Source: UBA9715 sp045614225 (GTDB lineage Bacteria; Actinomycetota; Coriobacteriia; Coriobacteriales; Eggerthellaceae). Taken from it: a stretch of DNA of 22,091 nucleotides. Both the position numbers and the translations under genes were made by a program. Numbering within the stretch: the first letter of the stretch is position 1; each line of letters opens with the position of its first letter. The notes under the pieces were generated by a model. It made no database searches. It saw nothing but the letters and a program-made list of their open reading frames with translations, and was not told the origin of the DNA. Shown piece after piece: positions 13,534 to 21,243 of the stretch. Location of the stretch: the NCBI GenBank assembly GCA_045614225.1, contig JAZLCO010000007.1, positions 1 through 22,091 of the forward strand, given 5' to 3'.

Positions 13534-14670
13534 ATGGCTAAAGATCTCTACGAAGTACTCGGTGTTCCGCGTGATGCCACGGAAGACGATATCAAGAAGG
13601 CATTCCGCAAGCAGGCGAGAAAGCTTCACCCCGATGTGAACAAATCGCCGAACGCCGAAGAAGAGTTCAAGGAGCTCAACGAGGCCTACGATGTGCTTTC
13701 CGACCCGCAGAAGCGCAGCGCTTACGATCGCTTCGGCACTATTCCGGGAGCAGCCGGTGGCGGCAACCCGTATGGTGGCGGCTACGTCGATTGCGATGAC
13801 ATCTACGGCGGCGGCTTTGGCGGCATGGGCGATATTTTCAGCTCGTTCTTCAGCGGAATGGGCGGTTCTGCCCAGGTTCGTCGAGAAGGTCGCGACATGG
13901 GCGTGGGTCTTCGCCTGACGCTCGAGGAAGTGGCCACTGGCGTCAAGAAGGAGATCGTTTACGACCGGCTCGCACCCTGTCAGGATTGCGATGGCACTGG
14001 TCTTGGAGAAGGCGGCAAGGAAGTATCTTGCCCCGAGTGCGGCGGCAGCGGTCGCGTCGTGTCGGTGCAGCGGACGTTTCTCGGCGACATGCGCACGACG
14101 TCTACGTGCGGCTCATGTGGCGGCACGGGTCGTTCGATCGACAACCCGTGTCCCGAATGCGAAGGGCAGGGTCGCGTACCCGACCGTCAGCGTGTGACAG
14201 TCGAAGTGCCTGCTGGTATTCGCGATTCACAGCAACTGCGTGTCACAGGTTTTGGTGAGGCGGGGCTTCGCGGAGCTGCCGCGGGCAACCTCATCGTCAC
14301 CTGCCGCATTCAACCCCACGACTTCTTCGAACGCGAAGGCGACAACCTGCATGCGCGTGCGAACATCTCCATGGTTCAAGCAGCGCTCGGTGCCGAAATC
14401 GAAGTCGATGGCATCATGCCCGACGAGAAGGTTGGCGTTCGCATTCCAGAAGGATGCCAGAACGACCAGGTCATTCGCGTGCGCGGCAAGGGTATGCCGA
14501 AATTCCGCAGCGACTTGCGTGGTGATTTGTTCGTGCACGCAAGCGTCGTCATTCCGAAGAAGCTCACGAAATCGCAGCGTGAATTGCTCGAGAAGCTTGC
14601 GAGCGACATGGGCGAGGATTATGCGAATGCGCGCTCGCCGCTCGAGAAGCTACGCGACGCATTCAACTAG
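13534..14670 (+). CDS. dnaJ: Chaperone DnaJ (Hsp40)
   Basis: DnaJ stimulates DnaK ATPase and delivers substrates. The 378-residue product is a full type I protein. It has a J domain (1-70, HPD at 32-34), a Gly/Phe-rich linker (about 70-115), and four CxxCxGxG zinc motifs between 149 and about 213 (CQDCDGTG, CPECGGSG, CGSCGGTG, CPECEGQG). C-terminal substrate-binding domains complete it. AAGGAA lies just upstream of ATG 13534. It is probably co-transcribed with hrcA under CIRCE control. grpE and dnaK are not in the window, so this is the separate hrcA-dnaJ copy seen in many Actinobacteria. Confidence 0.96.
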   Translation: MAKDLYEVLGVPRDATEDDIKKAFRKQARKLHPDVNKSPNAEEEFKELNEAYDVLSDPQKRSAYDRFGTIPGAAGGGNPYGGGYVDCDDIYGGGFGGMGDIFSSFFSGMGGSAQVRREGRDMGVGLRLTLEEVATGVKKEIVYDRLAPCQDCDGTGLGEGGKEVSCPECGGSGRVVSVQRTFLGDMRTTSTCGSCGGTGRSIDNPCPECEGQGRVPDRQRVTVEVPAGIRDSQQLRVTGFGEAGLRGAAAGNLIVTCRIQPHDFFEREGDNLHARANISMVQAALGAEIEVDGIMPDEKVGVRIPEGCQNDQVIRVRGKGMPKFRSDLRGDLFVHASVVIPKKLTKSQRELLEKLASDMGEDYANARSPLEKLRDAFN

Positions 14671-14676
14671 CGGCAC

Positions 14677-15897
14677 ATGCTCGATATTCCTATCACGACA
14701 TTTCACGTCGTCAACCTCGGTTGCAAGGTCAACCGTGTCGAATCTGATGCTGTGTCAGCGGCACTCGTCTCGAGCGGCGCTCGACAATCTGCAGAAGAAA
14801 CTGCGGACCTCATCGTCGTCAACACGTGCACGGTGACGGGGGAGGCTGAGAAAAAAGCCCGCAAAGCCGTGCGGCATGCCATCTCGTGCAACCCGCATGC
14901 GCGGGTTATTGTGACAGGATGCGCTGTTGCCATCGATGAGGCAACGTATGCTGCACTCGGCGAGAACGTTGAGATAGTCCAGCGCGGTGAGTTGCTTGCA
15001 AGTATGACCGAAATCGCCAAAGGAACGTCCATCCGCATGGGCGATGGTTTCAGGACGCGTGTCAACGTGAAGATTCAAGATGGCTGCGACCATGCTTGTA
15101 CGTACTGCATCGTGCATGTTGCGCGTGGCCGAGCCCGCAGTGTCCCGTTCGAAGAGGTCATGCGGGAAGCGCGCAATTACCTTGAGCTTGGAGCCAAGGA
15201 AATAGTGTTGGCAGGAATCGACCTCGCGTCATATAAAGATGGGGACATACGACTTGCTCAGCTCGTCGAATCACTGCTCGAGGCTGCAGACAAGGCCAGC
15301 AAACCCGGTGAGCTTCCAGCTCGGGTTCGAGCATCGAGCATTGAGCCGCATACACTCGATGAATCGCTCATTGATTTGCTCGCAGCAGCAAACGGTAGGC
15401 TGTGCAGGCACTTGCATCTTCCTCTTCAGTCCGGCAGCACCAAGGTGCTCCGAGAAATGGCGCGTCCTTACAAAGCTGATGGGTATAGAGAGCTTGTCGA
15501 ACATCTCCACGAACGCGTTCCCTCGATTGCGTTGTCGACCGACATCATCGCTGGTTTTCCCGGTGAGACTGACGACGAGTTCGAGGAAACGCTCGAGCTT
15601 GCGCGGATCTGCGCGTTTTCGAAGATACATGCGTTTCCATACTCGAAGCGCGCGGGTACGCCTGCTGCGGCGCGTTCAGATCAGGTTTCACCCGAAGTGA
15701 AGACACAACGTGCAGCGCGATTGCGCGCTCTCGGAGACGAATTGCGGAAGGAGGATTTCGCGCGACGTTGCGGCACCGAAGAGCTTGTCATCGTCGAGGA
15801 CGATTGTGCTTTGACCGAAAGCTATCATGAAATAGCGATACCTGCTGGTGCAGCGACAGGGGAGCTTGTTCCCGCCGTGCTAGAATTCCCGTTATGA
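14677..15897 (+). CDS. mtaB: tRNA t6A37 methylthiotransferase MtaB
   Basis: This radical SAM enzyme converts t6A to ms2t6A at position 37 of tRNA. The 406-residue product has an N-terminal UPF0004 domain with cluster cysteines C16 (NLGCKVN), C51 (NTCTV) and C82 (TGCAV). The radical SAM triad CDHACTYC follows (C137, C141, C144), then LAGIDLASYKDG, HLHLPLQSGS and STDIIAGFPGETDDEF. A short TRAM-like C-terminus ends the protein. NLGCKVNRVES is the MtaB form of the motif; MiaB and RimO differ. It follows dnaJ by six bases, in the slot often taken by rsmE in other bacteria. No clear Shine-Dalgarno is visible. The stop overlaps phoH (ATGA). Confidence 0.9.
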   Translation: MLDIPITTFHVVNLGCKVNRVESDAVSAALVSSGARQSAEETADLIVVNTCTVTGEAEKKARKAVRHAISCNPHARVIVTGCAVAIDEATYAALGENVEIVQRGELLASMTEIAKGTSIRMGDGFRTRVNVKIQDGCDHACTYCIVHVARGRARSVPFEEVMREARNYLELGAKEIVLAGIDLASYKDGDIRLAQLVESLLEAADKASKPGELPARVRASSIEPHTLDESLIDLLAAANGRLCRHLHLPLQSGSTKVLREMARPYKADGYRELVEHLHERVPSIALSTDIIAGFPGETDDEFEETLELARICAFSKIHAFPYSKRAGTPAAARSDQVSPEVKTQRAARLRALGDELRKEDFARRCGTEELVIVEDDCALTESYHEIAIPAGAATGELVPAVLEFPL

Positions 15898-16838
15898 GTG
15901 AAAACGTGAAAGCAAAAATTCAATCTCCGTCGAGCGTTGACATGGCGCTCGTTACCGGGCCTGCCGATGGGCTGCTCCGCATCGTCGAAGAAGGCTTCGA
16001 TGCGCGGATAACGGTTCGTGGCAACGAAATCGAGCTTGAAGGCGACGATATCGAGGTCAGGAATCTCACCGTTTTGTTCACTGACATGTTCAAGCAAGTC
16101 GAGTTGGGCCAATGTCCTGACGAGCATTCGGTCAGACGGCTCATCAATCTCATGAAGTCAGCCGAGATGTCGCCTCAAACGCTGCGCGAGGACATCATCC
16201 ACACGTACCGCGGAAAGGCAATCCGTCCTAAGACTGCCGGGCAGAAGCACTTCGTGGATGCTATCCGCAACCACACCATCACGTTTGGCTTGGGTCCTGC
16301 GGGAACTGGCAAGACTTACTTGACTTGCGCAATGGCCGTTGCTGCACTCGAACGCAAAGAGATCGGACGCATCGTGCTGACACGGCCAATCGTCGAAGCA
16401 GGGGAGAGCCTCGGCTTTCTTCCGGGCACGATGATGGAGAAGGTCGACCCGTATATCCGTCCTCTGTACGATGCGATCTTCGCGATGATGGACGCACAGA
16501 GGGCTTCGCGTTATCTCGACGATGGAACCATCGAGATTACGCCGCTTGCATTCATGAGGGGCAGGACGTTCGATGACAGCTTCGTCATTCTGGATGAGGC
16601 CCAGAACACGACTCCAGAGCAGATGAAGATGTTCCTGACAAGGCTTGGTTTCGGCTCGAAGATGGTTGTAACGGGAGACGAATCGCAATCTGATGCACCG
16701 AAGGGCGCAACGGGCTTGAAGAGCGTGCGCGAAACGCTCGGGCATATCGACGATATCGCCTTTGTTGAGCTAACGGGCAAGGACGTCGTCCGGCATTCGC
16801 TCGTGCAGAGAATTGTTGCGGCGTACGAGGGGAAGTAG
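15894..16838 (+). CDS. PhoH-like ATPase
   Basis: The 314-residue product is a PhoH family P-loop ATPase, a widespread group related to the N-terminal half of superfamily 1 helicases. It is often linked by gene order to ybeY and RNA metabolism, and its exact role is unsettled. Visible motifs are Walker A GPAGTGKT (134-141), LTRPIVEAGESLGFLPG, MEKVDPYIRPLYDA, Walker B with VILDEAQN, and MFLTRLGFGSKMVVTGD. An N-terminal KH-like region (about 25-75) is typical of the longer bacterial form. The start overlaps the mtaB stop by four bases and has no good Shine-Dalgarno of its own, which indicates coupling. ybeY follows after five bases. Confidence 0.93.
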   Translation: MSENVKAKIQSPSSVDMALVTGPADGLLRIVEEGFDARITVRGNEIELEGDDIEVRNLTVLFTDMFKQVELGQCPDEHSVRRLINLMKSAEMSPQTLREDIIHTYRGKAIRPKTAGQKHFVDAIRNHTITFGLGPAGTGKTYLTCAMAVAALERKEIGRIVLTRPIVEAGESLGFLPGTMMEKVDPYIRPLYDAIFAMMDAQRASRYLDDGTIEITPLAFMRGRTFDDSFVILDEAQNTTPEQMKMFLTRLGFGSKMVVTGDESQSDAPKGATGLKSVRETLGHIDDIAFVELTGKDVVRHSLVQRIVAAYEGK

Positions 16839-16843
16839 AGCCG

Positions 16844-17329
16844 ATGGAGATAACGGTCAATTACGAATACCGCGAAGATGAGATGTCCAAGCTGATCGAT
16901 GTTGAGCGTCTTGCTGCATTCGTCATGGCTGCAGAGGGCAATCCGGACAATGCCGAGGTGTCGGTGAATTTCGTGACCGACGAGGCGATACACGAGCTCA
17001 ACCGAGATTACCGCGGCGTGGACCGTCCCACCGATGTGCTGTCATTCGAGTGCGATGGATACGAGGACGATGAACCTTTCGTCGAAGGCATGGCATACGA
17101 GCTGGGTGATATCGTGCTTGCGCCAGATGTAGCCGAGCGCCAAGCGCCTGAGTATGGCATGACGTTTGCTGATGAAGTCAGTTTGCTCATCGTGCACGGG
17201 CTTCTCCATCTGTGCGGATACGACCATATGGAAGAAGATGAAGCGCTCGAGATGGAAGCGCGTGAGCGCGAACTGCTCACCGAATTCTATGGGCGCGAAT
17301 TCAAGCGAAGCGGAGTTGAGGTTTCGTGA
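16844..17329 (+). CDS. ybeY: Endoribonuclease YbeY
   Basis: YbeY is a metal-dependent endoribonuclease involved in 16S rRNA 3'-end maturation and ribosome quality control. The 161-residue product carries the metal motif HGLLHLCGYDH (His118, His122, His128) and the upstream segment LNRDYRGVDRPTDVLSFEC. Its length is normal. An AGGGGAAG ribosome site lies upstream, inside the end of phoH. The stop shares four bases with the dgkA start (GTGA). The phoH-ybeY-dgkA-era order is common in bacteria and links it with Era, another 16S maturation factor. Confidence 0.95.
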   Translation: MEITVNYEYREDEMSKLIDVERLAAFVMAAEGNPDNAEVSVNFVTDEAIHELNRDYRGVDRPTDVLSFECDGYEDDEPFVEGMAYELGDIVLAPDVAERQAPEYGMTFADEVSLLIVHGLLHLCGYDHMEEDEALEMEARERELLTEFYGREFKRSGVEVS

Positions 17330-17697
17330 CGCGTGCGAGATTTGTACGTTCGTTTGGATATGCCATCGAGGGCATCGTCCAGGCATTTCGTGAAGGTCGC
17401 AACTTCAAAGTGCAGTTGTGCTTTGCCGTTGCCGCCATCGTGCTTGGAATAATCTTCCCAATCGAACCGTATGAATGGGCGATCATCTTCGTTTGCATCG
17501 GCGTTGTTCTTGGAGGGGAGTGCGTGAACACCTCCATCGAGGCAATCGTCGATCTCGTTTCGCCTGAGTACAATGAGCTTGCCAAACGGGCAAAGGATTG
17601 TGCTGCTGGAGCAGTGCTTTTGTGCTCGATAGCGTCTCTGTTCGTTGCAGCTTTCTTGTTCCTGCCCAGGATGCTAGTCGCATTCGGTCTGCTCTAG
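17326..17697 (+). CDS. dgkA: Diacylglycerol / undecaprenol kinase
   Basis: This small integral membrane lipid kinase, in Gram-positive bacteria usually acts on undecaprenol to recycle the cell-wall lipid carrier. The 123-residue product has an amphipathic N-terminus (SFGYAIEGIVQAFREGRNFKVQ), three transmembrane helices (about 31-47, 50-64, 95-118) and the family active-site motif GGECVNTSIEAIVDLV (Glu65, Asn68, Glu72, Asp76), then AKRAKDCAAGAVL. The start is GTG 17326, overlapping the ybeY stop. Substrate choice between diacylglycerol and undecaprenol cannot be read from the sequence. era follows 13 bases later. Confidence 0.92.
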   Translation: MTRARFVRSFGYAIEGIVQAFREGRNFKVQLCFAVAAIVLGIIFPIEPYEWAIIFVCIGVVLGGECVNTSIEAIVDLVSPEYNELAKRAKDCAAGAVLLCSIASLFVAAFLFLPRMLVAFGLL

Positions 17698-17710
17698 ATA
17701 GGAGAGATTC

Positions 17711-18628
17711 ATGTCGTTCGAGGGAATGTTCGATGGTTACAAATCTGGTTTTGTGACATTGATCGGCCGTCCCAATGCTGGCAAGTCGACGTTGTTGAAT
17801 GCAGTCATCGGCAAGAAGATTGCTATCACGTCGGATACAGCGCAGACAACCCGTCATCGCTTCAGGGCAGTGAAGACGACTGATGAGTACCAGTTGGTTA
17901 TTGTCGACACGCCCGGTTTGCATAAGCCGCACGATGCGCTTGGAGAAGAGCTGAACACGTCTGCACTCAAAGCGCTCGAGGACGTTGACGTCGTTGCAAT
18001 GCTCATCGACTCATCGAAGCCTGTTGGAACGGGTGACGAATGGGTGGCCAACCAGCTTAAGCGCATTAAAACGCGAAAATTGCTCGTGCTCTCGAAGACG
18101 GATTTGACAGACGACGCGACCGTCGACGCCCAACTCGAAGCAGCTGCTTCGCTCGCAGACTGGGACGGTATTGTACGTTGTTCGGCAGTGAGTGGCGAGG
18201 GTGTTCCAGAATTCGAATCAGCTGTAGTCGAACTGATGCCGGAAGGCCCGCAATGGTTCCCCGAAGATATGGAAACAGACCAGCCAATCGAGGTGGTCGT
18301 TGCCGAGTTCATCCGCGAGAAGATCCTACGAAGCTTCCGTGACGAGATTCCCCATGCCATCGGGGTGCAGACCGAGGAGATGACGTATTCGAGGAAGAAG
18401 GACCTGCACAGCATCCGCGCCATCATCTACGTTGAACATGACAGCCAGAAAGGCATGATCATCGGCAAAAAGGGCGCTGCAATTAAACGTATCGGCACCG
18501 AGGCGCGTGAAGATCTCGAGCATATTCTCGGAACGCGTGTCTACCTCGACCTTTCGGTGAAGGTACGAAAGAATTGGCGCCGCGATGCAAATCAGATTCG
18601 TCGTTTCGGCTACGGCGAAGGTGCGTGA
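17711..18628 (+). CDS. era: GTPase Era
   Basis: Era is an essential-type GTPase that binds the 3' end of 16S rRNA during 30S assembly. The 305-residue product has G1 GRPNAGKST (19-27), G2 around QTTRHRF, G3 DTPGLHKP, a G4 that reads SKTD (128-131) in place of NKxD, and G5 CSAVSGEG. A C-terminal KH domain contains the signature IIGKKGAAIKRIGTEAREDLE. Its length is normal. TAGGAGAG lies five bases upstream of ATG 17711. It ends the hrcA-to-era run. The Ser in G4 is a mild variant and is unlikely to abolish guanine specificity. Confidence 0.96.
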   Translation: MSFEGMFDGYKSGFVTLIGRPNAGKSTLLNAVIGKKIAITSDTAQTTRHRFRAVKTTDEYQLVIVDTPGLHKPHDALGEELNTSALKALEDVDVVAMLIDSSKPVGTGDEWVANQLKRIKTRKLLVLSKTDLTDDATVDAQLEAAASLADWDGIVRCSAVSGEGVPEFESAVVELMPEGPQWFPEDMETDQPIEVVVAEFIREKILRSFRDEIPHAIGVQTEEMTYSRKKDLHSIRAIIYVEHDSQKGMIIGKKGAAIKRIGTEAREDLEHILGTRVYLDLSVKVRKNWRRDANQIRRFGYGEGA

Positions 18629-18647
18629 TTAAGCTGAGCTGAACAGC

Positions 18648-18683
18648 TATCAAGAAAGCTATCAATTCAATATCAATATATTG
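18648..18683. repeat. Phased TATCAA direct repeats and palindrome
   Basis: TATCAA occurs at 18648-18653, 18660-18665 and 18671-18676, spaced 12 and 11 bases, about one helical turn each. The first two belong to a longer repeat, AGCTATCAA. The perfect palindrome CAATATATTG (18674-18683) adjoins the third. The repeats lie 55-90 bases upstream of the -10 of the zinc-ribbon/PASTA gene, a position suited to an activator or other regulator. Confidence 0.4.
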
Positions 18684-18735
18684 TGGATGCAGTTTTTCAG
18701 GCAGCTCATATGGTGCATTGATCATCTATTTGGTC

Positions 18736-18741
18736 TAGAAT
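18736..18741 (+). promoter_or_regulatory. Probable -10 box of the zinc-ribbon/PASTA gene
   Basis: TAGAAT lies 26 bases before the chosen start codon. The -35 position (18713-18718, GTGCAT) is poor, which fits a promoter that needs an activator such as one binding the phased repeats upstream. Confidence 0.45.
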
Positions 18742-18766
18742 GCTCATGAATAAGATGGAGGGTATT

Positions 18767-20284
18767 ATGCGCTGTCCGAACTGCGAAAATGAGAATCGTG
18801 ATCAAGCAAAGTTTTGCGACGAATGCGGCTTTCCCCTTACGGGCGCGATAGCGCGTGCCGCAATCGAATCGCTGCCTGATGAGCAAGATGAAGTTCTCGT
18901 AGAGACCGAAGAGGCTGTTGAAGAGCTCATCATCACATCCGATGATGCGGAACTCAGTATCGAGGATACGCAGAGGATTGATGTTGCCTCGGATGATTTC
19001 GAAAACGAAGAGGCTCCCGAAGAAGTTGATTCCTCAGAGGTTGACGAGCCATTGGAGCAATTTGAGGAAGAAGATGAGCCTGAAATCGCGGAGAACCCTG
19101 AGAGCCTAGAGACTCAACAGGTGGAGAGCGAAATCGAGGAAGATGAGCCTGTGCGTTCGTTCGACGAGCAGGCTACAGAAGTGATCGGCGTCGACTTGTC
19201 CGGTTTCGATCGCTCTTATGATTACGGCGAGCGTTTGGTCGATCCAGGGTACAGGGAGCCGACGATTGATTGGCGCGATGGCGGCACGATGAAGATGCCG
19301 CGCGTCGAAGGCGAAGAACCCCCCAAGAGTCGGGATTACCTTGAGTCTTCGAAAAAGAAGCGTTCGAACAAGCCGAAGATCATCGCCGGCGTTATTGCAG
19401 GTGTCGTTCTCGTTGCAGCAATTGTTGCTTTTGCCACGTACCAGATGGAGCTCTGGGGCGGTATTGCGATTCCGAACGTGATCGGGATGACTGAAGCCGA
19501 TGCGTCGAGCATTCTCGAAGATGAGGGATTCAGCGTTCGTTCCACAAAGGTGAAATCCGATGACACAGAGGGCCTTGTGCTCGTCATGGATCCCGATGCT
19601 GGTTCGCGTGCTGAAGAAGGGTCCGAGGTCATCATTCACATTTCAACTGCGCGTGCCGTTCCGTCTGTTGTCGGGAAATCCGAACAGGAAGCCGCAAGTG
19701 CAATGGAGGAAGAAGGCTTCACGAACGTCGTGTACGAGAAGCAATTCTCCGATGAACCAGCTGGCACGGTGTTGTCAATAGTTCCTCAAGAGGGTACACG
19801 TGCGAAGAGCGCACAAGAGATTATCGTGAAAGTAGCCGAGCCGTACAAGGTTCCCGATATTGCGGGCATGTATCTGGAAGAGGCCCAGACGACGATTGAG
19901 CAGGCTGGCCTTACGTACGATTACACGTATGTGAACACGGTCGATTACCCTGAAGGCTCTATTCTCGGGTCGTATCCTGAGGCTGGCACCCAGGTCACAG
20001 GCGATACGGTGGTCGTGATTCAAATCGCACGAGCGCGCGGAGCCGAGCTCGAGGGCCTCACGAGGTCCTATCTGGCACCGGGCAACAGCGTGACAATCGG
20101 GATAAACAATTACGCTATCGAATCGCTCGATTCGGTCGAGTACATTGGAAACGATACCGTGACCTACACCATGACAGCTCGCCCGTTCACATACATCATG
20201 GGTGAGACGGTTTCGATTAGCGCACGTCAAATCTCCGGCGCAATCGTCTGGAGCGAAGACAACACGATAGCGAGCATCTCGTAG
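18767..20284 (+). CDS. Zinc-ribbon membrane protein with three PASTA domains
   Basis: I recognise the domains but not a named gene. From ATG 18767 the protein has 505 residues. It opens with a zinc ribbon (MRCPNCENENRDQAKFCDECG; Cys 3, 6, 17, 20) and a long Glu/Asp-rich, probably disordered linker (about 35-140). A basic stretch (SSKKKRSNKPK) and one transmembrane helix (about 205-226) follow. Three extracellular PASTA repeats start near 235 (IPNVIGM), 298 (VPSVVGK) and 362 (VPDIAGM), and an 80-residue C-terminal part ends the protein. PASTA domains usually bind peptidoglycan fragments in PknB-type kinases, but no kinase domain is present. GGAGGG four bases before ATG 18767 and the immediate zinc ribbon support this start over ATG 18740, which overlaps the -10 box. 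Confidence 0.85.
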   Translation: MRCPNCENENRDQAKFCDECGFPLTGAIARAAIESLPDEQDEVLVETEEAVEELIITSDDAELSIEDTQRIDVASDDFENEEAPEEVDSSEVDEPLEQFEEEDEPEIAENPESLETQQVESEIEEDEPVRSFDEQATEVIGVDLSGFDRSYDYGERLVDPGYREPTIDWRDGGTMKMPRVEGEEPPKSRDYLESSKKKRSNKPKIIAGVIAGVVLVAAIVAFATYQMELWGGIAIPNVIGMTEADASSILEDEGFSVRSTKVKSDDTEGLVLVMDPDAGSRAEEGSEVIIHISTARAVPSVVGKSEQEAASAMEEEGFTNVVYEKQFSDEPAGTVLSIVPQEGTRAKSAQEIIVKVAEPYKVPDIAGMYLEEAQTTIEQAGLTYDYTYVNTVDYPEGSILGSYPEAGTQVTGDTVVVIQIARARGAELEGLTRSYLAPGNSVTIGINNYAIESLDSVEYIGNDTVTYTMTARPFTYIMGETVSISARQISGAIVWSEDNTIASIS

Positions 20285-20288
20285 CGCC

Positions 20289-21059
20289 ATGGCCTCGAAA
20301 TCGTATCGAGCACGCGTTGTCGTGCTGAAGAAGACGAAGCTGCGCGAAAAGGATCTCATCGTCACCATGCTCGATGAGAACGGAATGCTCAGGCAAGCTG
20401 TAGCAAAAGGTGCACGCCGTCCTGGGGGGTCTTTTGCAGCGCGGCTCGAACTCTTCTCAGTCGTCGATGGATGGTTCGTCGAAGGCCGTTCGCTTGACGT
20501 GGTAACTGACGCTAAATTCGCTGAAGGCTATAGCGCTCATCAATTCGGGCTTGAACAAGCTGCCTGCGCCTCGGCTGTTGCAGAGCTCGTCAGTGCTGTT
20601 GCTCAGGAGGGCCTTGTCCACGAGCGCCTGTTCGACATGACAACGCTTGCCCTCGAGACAATTGCGTCATCGAACCCAGATGTTGCCGTTGCAATTTGCG
20701 TAGCAGACCTGCTTAAAACGCTCGCCATGGTGGGCTTCAGACCAAGTTTCGATACGTGTGTTTCGTGCGGTCGGCGCATCGACTGGGAAAACGCGCCGAG
20801 CCGCATGCGCTTATCGATTGCCGATGGGGGAGTCGTGTGCGAACAATGCGGGAGCGTTCCCGACGCGGTAATCGTCGATGTGAACACTATCGTTTGGGCA
20901 CGAACGATGCTGTCTCGGACGTTCGCGGAGATGGCCGATGATCCTCCAGATGTGTCAATCTCGTTCTCGCTGCTGCAGTTTATTCGGCAATGGGTTCAGG
21001 CCCATGTTGGCAAGAACCTGAAATCAGTGGACTACCTTCTCGTGTGCGGCTTGTTCTAG
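20289..21059 (+). CDS. recO: DNA repair protein RecO
   Basis: RecO loads RecA together with RecR in gap repair and anneals SSB-coated DNA. The 256-residue product has the N-terminal OB fold (YRARVVVLKKTKLREKDLIVTML... GARRPGGSFAARLELF), an alpha-helical middle, and a zinc site C157-x-x-C160 ... C184-x-x-C187 as in Deinococcus and many Gram-positive RecO proteins. Its length is normal. It starts four bases after the PASTA gene stop with no obvious Shine-Dalgarno, so it is probably coupled to that gene. The era-recO pairing is common, and here the PASTA gene is inserted between them. Confidence 0.92.
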   Translation: MASKSYRARVVVLKKTKLREKDLIVTMLDENGMLRQAVAKGARRPGGSFAARLELFSVVDGWFVEGRSLDVVTDAKFAEGYSAHQFGLEQAACASAVAELVSAVAQEGLVHERLFDMTTLALETIASSNPDVAVAICVADLLKTLAMVGFRPSFDTCVSCGRRIDWENAPSRMRLSIADGGVVCEQCGSVPDAVIVDVNTIVWARTMLSRTFAEMADDPPDVSISFSLLQFIRQWVQAHVGKNLKSVDYLLVCGLF

Positions 21060-21101
21060 AAGCAATACGATAGTTCTGATGTGCGGAAACTGTGTTTTAC
21101 A

Positions 21102-21130
21102 TTGTAGGTAAGCGAGTACTTCCGTAGAAT
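21102..21130 (+). promoter_or_regulatory. Probable rpsO promoter
   Basis: TTGTAG (21102-21107) and TAGAAT (21125-21130) are 17 bases apart. Transcription would start near 21137 and leave a leader of about 107 bases before rpsO. Confidence 0.65.
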
Positions 21131-21137
21131 GAACAGG

Positions 21138-21243
21138 CTGCGCAAAAGCGCGGTGACTTCGCTCTTGGTGCTCATGGCCACCTCCATGACCACTCGGATC
21201 GAAGCCGAAGGAGCCCCGCAATGGGGAATAGAAAGGTGGAGAA
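21138..21243 (+). promoter_or_regulatory. Structured rpsO leader, probable S15 autoregulatory element
   Basis: The leader can form CTGCGC-AAAA-GCGCGG (21138-21153). A central stem CATGG/CCATG (21173-21177/21184-21188) has the loop CCACCT and flanking GGT/ACC pairs, and is enclosed by CTTCG/CGAAG (21157-21161/21200-21204). A third hairpin is CCCC/GGGG (21214-21217/21223-21226). The loop CCACCT (21178-21183) is the exact complement of AGGTGG (21234-21239), the rpsO ribosome binding site. A pseudoknot that hides the site is therefore possible. S15 autoregulation through leader RNA is known in several bacterial groups; its presence here is inferred. Confidence 0.5.

Noticed and set aside
18092..18103. 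Era G4 motif SKTD instead of NKxD
   Set aside because: Substitution of the Asn by Thr or Ser is tolerated in several Era and other GTPases. All other motifs are intact, so it is noted in the era entry only.
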